Assembly (NCBI RefSeq): GCF_027580225.2
Contig: NC_073339.2
Span: forward strand, 42,266,501-42,330,500
Length of the DNA: 64,000 bases
Direction: 5' to 3'
Source: Misgurnus anguillicaudatus
Taxonomy: Eukaryota; Chordata; Actinopteri; Cypriniformes; Cobitidae
Shown: piece by piece, positions 56,402-64,000 of the stretch
Layout of the letters: the number at the start of each line of letters is the position of its first letter
Position numbering within the stretch: the first letter of the stretch is position 1
Program-made: the position numbers and the translations under genes
Notes under the pieces: generated by a model
Told to the model about the DNA's origin: nothing
The model's database searches: none
What the model saw: the letters and a program-made list of their open reading frames with translations, nothing else

Positions 56402-56941
56402 TTAAAGGGGTCTTGGCATGAAAATCAGACTTTTTCCATTTTTAAGTGCTATAATTGGCTCTCCAGTGCTTCTATCAACCTAGAAAATGTAATCAAGATT
56501 AACCCAGTAACTTTGTTTGGGTAAGCCATTTGCTGCAAGCGTGTGAAAAATTAGGTCGTTCAGATTTTGCCTGTTTTGTGAGGTAGGTAGTAAGGCGAAT
56601 TACAATAATACCGCCCCCTTTATCTGCAATATCCAACCACAGCACTGCCATAGTGCAGAGAGAAAGAGAGAAAGGAAAAAGTACTTGACAGCACAATTGA
56701 GTTTCAATTACAAAAAATCACCTTCATTGTGATCAGCGTTTGCACTTCATCCGCTCATTTGCATTTTAAACGACACACCCAAAAACGGCTCACTTTTGCT
56801 CAGGCCTACAAATTATAAATTTTTACATGCTATAATAAATTAGCTGTGGAGTATTTTGAGCTAAAAGTTCACATACACACTCTGGGGACAGCAAAGATTT
56901 ATTTTACTTCTTAAAAATATGTCATAATATGACCCCTTTAA
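56402..56941. mobile_element. TTAA-flanked MITE (family A, copy 4), intact
   Basis: TTAAAGGGGTCTTGGCATG and CATAATATGACCCCTTTAA frame 540 bp without nested insertions, so this copy shows the family's basic form: CAGTGCTTCTATCAACC, CACAGCACTGCCATAGTGC, GTGATCAGCGTTTGCACTTC and CACTCTGGGGACA in that order. Confidence 0.8.
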
Positions 56942-57077
56942 AGTTTTTGCCAGCCTTTGTATGGGAACCTATATTCGTTGTTTGGCAAAAAGCAGTGTTC
57001 CTCTCAGGGCCGGTTTTTGCTATGGGCAATGTGGGCGAACGCCCAGGGCGCAATCTATGTGAGGGCGCACGAGCGCC

Positions 57078-57110
<33 letters not shown>

Positions 57111-57506
57111 ATATCAAAACCGCTCATTTCCATGTCAAGTTAGTGCTGAGAAACACAGTTGTGTGCGTGTCAGAAGAGGCACCGGTGAGGGGGGCGGGGA
57201 ATCAACTTCAAGTCCCTCGCTCGCCTTAAGGGGGGCGAGCGAGGGATTGACTGATCCCAGGTCAGAGGCCACACAACACAAACTGCTGCGTCTGCTTCCA
57301 AGTAAATTGTATTTATCATTCCTAAAATTAACATAGACCCATATACCTACGAACATGTAATTAATTGGGTTATGTGAAAAAAAATTTGTAGAGTCATCTA
57401 CGTGACTCACGTTACGTGACTCCGGTTGATTGACGGGCAAAACGGACGTTGTTGTTGGCAAAATGTAATGCAAAGTTAATTATGTCGAGTCTTCATCTTC
57501 ATCATC

Positions 57507-57591
57507 ATGGATCAAATTAAAAGACCAAAGTAGCCATCTCAGTTGCCCGGTTCAGGAAAAGAAGATGAGGAGAAACGGGCAAAAGATAAAG
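57507..57591 (+). pseudogene. Remnant of a hAT transposase first exon
   Basis: ATG at 57507 reads MDQIKRPK, then a TAG stop, then PSQLPGSGKEDEEKRAKDKG up to a GTATGC donor. The basic/acidic KRxK...EEKRAKDKG pattern recalls the N termini of hAT-family TTF-type zinc-finger transposases. The stop and the absence of any downstream domain show it is dead. Moderate confidence, from motif memory. Confidence 0.4.
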
Positions 57592-58091
57592 GTATGCCGA
57601 ATTCTATGAGTGACGACGTGAGTGACAGTAGGAAATAGGCTATTTATATTAGCCTCGCACTCTTGCTAATATGTTGCTATTAGCCACAGAATACGATTGT
57701 ATTTGGTTTTAGTTTTGCTGAACTAGCAACTATTAGAATTGAGGCATCATGCCATGCAACTAAATTCACTCTATAGGCAACACAGTCTAGTTTGTGCAAA
57801 TTCACACAGACCTCCTGACTGTGTAATTTTTTATTGCTTTACGCTATATGTGTCAACTTAAATAACTTCTAATATACATTGACATGGCATTTTGTAAGCT
57901 ACAGTGATATAGCTTTTTAAATAATTTGTAGTGTATGCTTAGTTTATAGGATGTTAACAAATACTAATAAAATGTGTGTTATGGTCATTTTAATTGGGTA
58001 ACTTAATTGTTAATTCAGGGGCCCTTCTGAAATATTTTAGAGCGAGAGCACCCACTGGCCACACTGAGGAGTGAGAGACTGCCACAGCCGC

Positions 58092-58092
<1 letters not shown>

Positions 58093-58171
<79 letters not shown>
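58093..58171. repeat. TG dinucleotide microsatellite
   Basis: About 39 uninterrupted GT units inside the hAT-type element. Confidence 0.95.
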
Positions 58172-58174
<3 letters not shown>

Positions 58175-58762
58175 AGTGGGTGTTTATACTGTATTGCATG
58201 TTTTTCTCTGTTCTTGCTACCTTTTTGTATTTAAGATTATATATAACAAAATAATATATGTTGGTGGCGGGGTTTGGGGGTAATTCTTTTTTTTCTGGGG
58301 GCGGCCAAGGGATGGTTCGCCCAGGGCGTAAATCTAGCCAGGACCGCCACTGGTTCCTCTGTTTGTCTGTGTTTTATTAAGCAATTATATGTTAGCCTAC
58401 ATATGTAATCCTTATACTGAAATGAGCTGTATTCCTTGAGGTCTGATCCTCCAATAGCACTTTTTGATAAGTTGTGTCAACCCAGTGCATGCCAGGTTTG
58501 TGCTGTGAATCTGAATTAAAAGTGAATTAAAGAATAGAAATGAAAAGAGGTTGCGTGTCTTACCATGTTATTAGTCTATAGGTTGCATTATAGTGGGCTC
58601 TAGCTCTATTGTGCTTGGTATGTGTACCATAATTTACCACACAGGAAAATCCCCAGTGTTAAATTAACTCTACCAGCGTTAAATCAACACTATTTGGTGT
58701 TTATATAATCCACACCAAGATCGGTGTTAAAAAAGACTGGTGTTAAAAATATAACTCTGAGG

Positions 58763-59511
58763 CTCTGTTTACACGTACATGGTTATTTTTAAAAACTGAG
58801 AGATTTACCTTCGTTTGTGCCCCTCTTTACACGCAAACGGAGAACTCGCCTCTGAAATCGATTGTTTCTAAAAACTCCGGCCAGAGTGGAGATCTTGAAA
58901 ATCTTCGGTTGCACGGTTGCATGTAAACTGAGACAAACGGATGTTTAAGCAGGCAACGTCACAGAGTATGCGCCAGAGCTCGCACCTACGTCAAAAGTGC
59001 GACCTATGTTTACATGTGACTGCTACTCTGAACGCTTCCAAGACCACATTTATGTTCCTGCAAACTCGTTTCGTGTGTTTGTATTTGCAAATACAGCTGC
59101 TCCATTATGTCGAGGAGCAGAGACGAGTGCTCGGAGGTCAGCAATTTTACGCGTGTTTGACTTCATGCGGCGCTGCAAGAACCGACAGACGGATGATGTC
59201 AAAGTACCGCGAGAGCGATTCTAAATTAGACCTCTACGTGTGATTCCTCGACTCGATCTCGCGGTACTTTGACGACATCGATCACCTACTGCAACAACAC
59301 CTCCCTCCAACATGAAGAACCAGTTCGCGTCACGACCAGCGCTGCCGGTGATTGGCTTACGTGGGCTTGAGCTTCTCTTGACGGCATATATGCACGGGTA
59401 TGTGTAAATAAACACTTTTCTAAAAACTGACATGTGTGCACGATATTATTTTTGAAACCGGAGAGGTTGAAATATCAGTTTATGAAAATAGCCGCCCACG
59501 TGTAAACATAG
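58763..59511. mobile_element. TIR element with CTCTGTTTACACG ends nested in family T copy 2
   Basis: CTCTGTTTACACGTACATGG is mirrored by GCCCACGTGTAAACATAG. The middle has TTCATGCGGCGCTGCAAGAA followed by a GATGTCAAAGTACCGCGAGA block, also seen near 53090 in another element. Confidence 0.65.
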
Positions 59512-60035
59512 CATGAATCAGTGTTAAAGTTAATGAGATAATGAAGTGATGATTAAGACATTAATGGTTAACACCTGCTGGTCATTCAAATCAATTACAT
59601 TTTGGACATTTTCCTGTCTCTAAATTTTGATTTTGATTTTCTGGAGAAAATACTAAAATAATAAAGAAAGACAAATTATTAAATGCAATAGATGAATACT
59701 GTTGGGTGTATGCCTCCAAAAGCTGCAATCTTTCACGTTTGCCTCTCTATCATCATCTCTGTTTGAAAAATAACATGATAACTTGCAGAGTTATTTTCTA
59801 AATGGATAAGTTTAACTTCTAAACAGCTGTCAGAACAAAATACAAGTGCTCAACTATTCCAGCATCCACACGTGTGATTTAGTAAACAAATCTTCTTTCT
59901 GACGTGATGTCTCACAAGTCAAATAGACATTTATCACAAAATGTATCACATTAAATCTTAAGTTTGTGTTTGTTATGAGTTCATTTGAAGTCACCATTAC
60001 TGTGATTAGTGTTTCCTTTAGTTAGGCATTTGTCC

Positions 60036-60558
60036 TGTCGTGGAATTTTAGTCGCATCAAATAATACTCACTAAGAGTCAAAGTCAAGGATCACACAGAC
60101 ACACTGTCGACAGAATTTTCTTTGTCTGAATTTTATATATTCTGCAGAGTAGGCTCTCACCCCCATGGTGCTAGAAGTTTAAAAACCAAAGAGCCCCGAT
60201 TACAAGGTTGAACACACATTTATAGTAAGATGCTGAAACATGTGTAGTCATCAGTTTCTACGTCATTTAGAAGATAAGCTTCAATTTGTCAGTGATTAAG
60301 AACATAAACAGTTAAACACAAATCTAGTGAAATCATAAAACGTATGTCTTGTTCTCAGTACATGATGTTTAAGTCCTTGGACATTGTACTTTTCTCAAAA
60401 GACAGAAAGAGCATAATTCTGTACGTTAGCAGAAAAACATGATCTCCATATGAATCACAATTTATGAGCTTATGATTGTAATTAAAAAATGAAAAATAGG
60501 ATGAAAAATAAAACACAATAATATGAAAATAAAAGCATAATAAAAATCCTCCACTACA
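60036..60558. mobile_element. Solo LTR (523 bp) nested in family T copy 2
   Basis: It starts TGTCGTGGAATTTTAGTCGC and ends TCCTCCACTACA (TG...CA). GTCC flanks both sides (60032-60035 and 60559-60562), and joining the flanks restores the TTTGTCCCTTGACC block seen uninterrupted at 19977. AATAAA words near the right end fit an LTR polyadenylation region. No internal genes remain. Confidence 0.75.
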
Positions 60559-61015
60559 GTCCCTTGACCTTCACTGATCTAACTCTCCTCTTTTAGCAAT
60601 AGCAACAATGTTTTAGTAAGACCACTTGCTCATTGCTTCATGTAGAGGGAAGCCCTTCCAGACATTCTCAGAATGATTATTTTTTATTATATTCTACTCA
60701 ACAAATCAGTGAAACATTTGATCACAAATTAAATATGAAGAAACAGGCATGTAAAAAGCTCTATGCAAACGACATTGTATTGAATAAGACTGCCGTCATG
60801 CTTTAGTGTATTTCTTTCTGTCAATAATATGATGCTGTAGTATGATATACAGCTCTCTCATAACAGTTTTTCATTCGGAATAATTTTAAACACTGACACT
60901 TAGAATTAACTGGTGTGTTATGTAGACACTTAAACATCAAAAATCAGAGTATGAATCACAATGATGGTGACAAAAGAATGAAAAGCTTCATGCTGCAATG
61001 CATGCTGGGTAGTAG

Positions 61016-62129
61016 CCCTTTACTGTATATGCACTATCCAACCACAGCACTGCCATTTAGTGCAGTAGCGCCTCACTGCAGAACGCGACATCCAGGGGGC
61101 GGGGTTGGATTTAGATCCAGGGGCGGAGCTGGATTCCGATCCAGAGATCCCATTGGTCGGCAGTTTTACCACAAGACACGTCATACACGTGTTGCTGCGT
61201 TACCATTTCCGCATTAAGTCGTAACTTAATTAAGTTATTATTTTGACATAAAAACTAACTTTACTTATGACTACAATAAAAGTAGTGCCTTTAGGGTGAA
61301 ATGTAAGTTTTTTGCTATAATGTTTTGGAGTAAAACATTTTGGGTAAGCCTACTATGAGTAATCTTACCACATGCAGTTTAAGACCTATTAATGGATACA
61401 GTATAAATATGCATAATTATTAAAATATATAGGCTATGGCATGTTATTTAGAAATTAATAAATTGAATGTTTATCTTGTATGGACTTTGAACTTGTTTTA
61501 ACGCGTCTTTGCTTGCAGCCATTAGGAAACAGGTTTCCCTCGTAGATGGTTTACTTTTTTATTTGCTAATAAAAGATATCAAATAAATTTGTTTTTATAT
61601 TTACTCGTATAGGAATAGCTGTGTTATAAGTGGGATAATGTACAAATAAATCTCTTCAGTGATATCAAACTGTCGGGAACGTGTCCGTACCTCTCCTTAC
61701 ACCTAACTGTGATTTCTAAATTATGAATCTTTCTCAACTATATTATTAATCAAACATACACTTAAATTGATAAGAGCAAACGTTGGCGACCACAGGTTGC
61801 AACTAATTGCGGGCTGCAACAACGCAAATATACTGGTTCATTTGGCGGAACAAAGTATATAAAGTGGGAGGAGTTGGATCTAGATCCAACCCCGCCCCCT
61901 GGATGTTGTGTTCCGCAGTGAGGACCATCTCATTTAGTGCAGAGTGAAAGAAAGAGAGAAACAATAATTGACAGCACAATTGAGTTTGAATTGCAACAAA
62001 CCACCATCATTGTGATCAGTGTTTGCACTTCATTCGCTCATTTGCATTTTAAAGGACACAACCAAAACATCACATTTTTCCTCACACCTACAAAGTGATG
62101 CTAATATTTTCATGCCATGGGCCCTTTAA
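61016..62129. mobile_element. Family A copy 5, split by a GC-ended element
   Basis: Left piece CACTATCCAACCACAGCACT and right piece from TTTAGTGCAGAGTGAAAG to GGGCCCTTTAA belong to one A copy. The insertion occupies 61071-61923. Confidence 0.6.
61071..61923. mobile_element. 853-bp element with CCTCACTGC ends
   Basis: CCTCACTGCAGAACGCGACA and the following CCAGGGGGCGGGGTTGGATT are mirrored at 61875-61923. The host word CATTTAGTGCAG occurs just outside both ends, so the duplication may be as long as 12 bp. No coding capacity. Confidence 0.7.
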
Positions 62130-62694
62130 TAAATCATGCTACCCTTTTATTTTACTGACACCGTTAAAATACATGCAGAACTAAAACCAGCTGACTTTGT
62201 GTTTTACCCTTCTCTTTTTATAAGGGTATTTCAGGTTCAATGTACATATTATATATGTTTTAAGGTTAATACAAATCATAAGGGTTATTCAATAACATAT
62301 GTTTTTGCACCTCTATACAAAAAGCTAAACACTTTGCCTTTTTTAACGTTAGTTTAGTAAGAAGAGTAAATGTAATATTTTGTGTATACTGAAGAAGATT
62401 AGTCCTCAACATGTTTATTTTGTGTGTTAATTTTACATTAAACAAGGATTTGAAAGTTCCCAGCATGCACTGAAAACTACATGCAGCATCCATTAAAAGA
62501 TCAGCGAACTAAAGTATATATTTCAAACAGATGATTTATACGATTTATATTTACATCTTAATTAGATTTTGAAATTGCGCAAATATACAAAGGTACTGTA
62601 AATTTCATATTCAAATGCATTTAAATAAAATTACATTAAAAATGTGAACTCACAGTAAATGTTTTTTGTTTATGCAACGAGGAAACATCATATT
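62130..62694. other. Upstream region of SMCO3-like gene 3
   Basis: It is collinear with stretches upstream of genes 1 and 2: AACTAAAACCAGCTGACTTT, CCTCTATACAAAAAGCTAAA and GCATTTAAATAAAATTACAT. No gene seen. Confidence 0.5.
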
Positions 62695-62725
62695 GAAAGC
62701 GAAAATAACTTTATGGATATAAAAG
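62695..62725 (+). promoter_or_regulatory. Promoter of SMCO3-like gene 3: IRF/ISRE-like box and TATA box
   Basis: GAAAGCGAAA (62695-62704) fits GAAANNGAAA, and TATAAAAG (62718-62725) is a strong TATA box 13 bases on. Confidence 0.5.
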
Positions 62726-62747
62726 CTGTGCAGAAAATTGTTGTATG

Positions 62748-62818
62748 ACCATCAGTAATTAGTAACATCATCAGACATCTGAATCACCAGCAACACAGAC
62801 CACATCTCAGACATCTAG
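62748..62818 (+). other. 5' noncoding exon of SMCO3-like gene 3
   Basis: AACATCATCAGACATCTGAA to ACATCTAG ends at a GTGAGC donor (62819). The acceptor TATTTCAAG at 63529 starts the coding exon at 63530. The 5' edge is estimated from the TATA box. Confidence 0.55.
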
Positions 62819-63529
62819 GTGAGCAAAACACTGATTTTATAGCATAAGTTAAATGAGTTAACCGGGAAATCCCCCTGCAGGTTTAAAGTGTGCATTTTGT
62901 TCCCCGAAGGGAAGGCAATTTTTCATTCATTTTATTGCCTTCGGTGGTGAAACTTTTTTTACTTTTTCACAGTAAGTAGGCTATGAGCTGTTTTGATGTA
63001 ATTCAATTGGATGGAAAAAGGCATCGGTGAAAAAACATTACACATTAAAATGCATAAAGAGATGTCAAAACGAAGCACTGTTTCAAGTAAATCTGCTCAA
63101 AGTACTGAGCCTTTGCCACTGAATGAAATGTTTCAGTGGGTTTTCTGAAATGTAAATGGCGCTTTTTATGTGATTACTTGTATATTCAGTGCTCAACAGT
63201 GATTTTTTCTACCGGCTCAGTGGATAGGATTTTTACTTGTCCTGTCATATTTTTTACAGAGCCCACCACAAAAAAAGCACTTTCGCTTCTTTGCTTAAAT
63301 ATTTATACTGGCAAGGCCCGAAACACGTGCATGTGATAAACATTGGCTCCAGGCCATCGGCCACTCCTTATAGATGAGCTCTGATATTATATATCAGTAT
63401 GTATTTTAGCTCAATGTGTATGAAGTGGGTCAAAATTGCAGTATATTTAACATACATCAAAAATCTTTGAGAACTGAGCTCAAATATATGCTTATACTTG
63501 TGCAATAATATATTTTTTTTTATTTCAAG
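62819..63529 (+). other. Intron of SMCO3-like gene 3
   Basis: A 711-bp intron free of obvious transposons. AAAATGCATAAAGAGATGTC and CTGAGCCTTTGCCACTGAAT blocks match the gene 2 intron (47759 and 47811), so the introns of genes 2 and 3 are themselves homologous. Confidence 0.55.
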
Positions 63530-63543
63530 TTTTTAATATAAAA

Positions 63544-64000
63544 ATGGATTGGAGTGATATCTTCTACCCCGACAATCCTGTAAGAAGGGAAAAGCTTATC
63601 CGCAAAAATCAGCAGTTTTTTCACCTCATGGAAGACAACTTCGATGCCACCAATGATCTCATTACGGTTGTCAATGAGCACTTGAATTTATCCCTCAGTC
63701 CAGTCGCCCTGAATGAGAGCGCTACTGTGAAGGAGAACTGCAATGTGTTAATTCAACGCATTCGTGAAATTCAGGCTGCAGTGGAGAAGATTAATAATGA
63801 TCTGAAAATGAAGTTGGATCCTGCCTTATATGAGGAATTAAAGAACGTGAATCTGAATGTGCCTTTGAGCATGGCCAAGAATTCACAAATTGCAACAATT
63901 GTGACAGGAACTGGTGGGGCTGTAACCGGTCTTGTCATTGTTTGGTTAATTAAATGTGAAATGATTCTGGCAACCGTAACTGCCCAGATTGGTACAATTG
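63544..64000 (+). CDS. SMCO3-like membrane/coiled-coil protein, array gene 3 (cut by window end)
   Basis: Starting MDWSDIFYPDNPVRREKLIR, the frame is open for 152 codons to the window edge (…ILATVTAQIGTI). It aligns without gaps to gene 2: NATVKENCNVLIQRIREIQ-type coiled-coil region, then KLDPALYEELKNVNLNVPLS and a Gly/Thr/Val-rich first hydrophobic segment (about 116-137). The missing part should hold the second hydrophobic segment and the C-terminal helix, about 70 residues. No break is visible, so the gene is probably intact. Confidence 0.83.
   Translation, partial: MDWSDIFYPDNPVRREKLIRKNQQFFHLMEDNFDATNDLITVVNEHLNLSLSPVALNESATVKENCNVLIQRIREIQAAVEKINNDLKMKLDPALYEELKNVNLNVPLSMAKNSQIATIVTGTGGAVTGLVIVWLIKCEMILATVTAQIGTI

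Larger units (their letters stand above)
57005..58352. mobile_element. hAT-type element with CAGGGCCGG ends and exact 8-bp duplication
   Basis: It starts CAGGGCCGGTTTTTGC and ends CCAGGACCGCCACTG. GTTCCTCT is repeated exactly at 56997-57004 and 58353-58360. Inside are a poly-A tract (about 57079-57107), a TG microsatellite and a broken exon-like piece at 57507. It is otherwise non-coding. Confidence 0.82.
58640..61015. mobile_element. Family T element, copy 2, with nested insertions and lost right end
   Basis: It starts CACAGGAAAATCCCCAGTG and shares TCCACACCAAGATCGGTG, GAACACCTGCTGGTCATT-like and AATGCATGCTGGGTA words with copy 1. It is split by the element at 58763-59511 and the solo LTR at 60036-60558, and stops at a family A fragment near 61015. 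Confidence 0.65.

Noticed and set aside
57990..58199. Open frame of His-Thr repeats
   Set aside because: It is a translation of the TG microsatellite.

Overview
This is vertebrate nuclear DNA, almost certainly from a teleost and most likely a cypriniform (carp/zebrafish-type) fish. The evidence is intron-rich genes with fish-like predicted proteins, short AT-rich introns next to introns swollen by repeats, and a very dense load of non-autonomous DNA transposons of the kinds typical of cyprinid genomes. The species cannot be fixed from the sequence alone.

Layout, all genes on the + strand. (1) 54-896: last exon of percc1, with the whole coding region in one exon. (2) 3622-15748: a complete 11-exon pdia2 gene, an ER protein disulfide isomerase with signal peptide, two CGHC active sites, an acidic tail and KDEL. 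Its introns hold several inverted-repeat elements, and intron 2 ends in a non-canonical TG. (3) 15.9-26.4 kb: a TE-rich block with nested elements, including a solo LTR inside one element and itself interrupted by another. (4) 26512-28840: a four-exon gene for a LITAF-domain membrane protein. A possible 5' noncoding region lies at about 18.8-19.2 kb, and a duplicate of that region without recognisable coding exons lies at 31.1-32.9 kb. (5) 34.6-64.0 kb: three tandem SMCO3-like genes, each with its whole coding region in one exon (36221-36952, 48064-48738, and 63544 to the window edge). Each has its own short 5' noncoding exon and a matching promoter. The spaces between them are packed with hAT-like elements, foldback elements, TA-target elements and a second solo LTR.

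The genes do not form one pathway. PDIA2 folds secretory proteins in the ER, PERCC1 is a gut-associated factor in mammals, LITAF proteins act on endosomal membranes, and SMCO3 proteins are poorly characterised membrane/coiled-coil proteins. The most notable biology is the SMCO3-like array. Its three promoters keep a TATA-like box and, just upstream, an IRF/ISRE-like GAAANNGAAA box (intact in copies 1 and 3, one mismatch in copy 2), which suggests an interferon-responsive membrane-protein family. The second theme is the transposon architecture: several families share the same internal modules but carry different ends, and many insertions are nested so that relative ages can be read from the sequence.

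Limits: exon boundaries were set by reading splice sites and phases, transposon names are structural rather than database matches, and no searches could be run.
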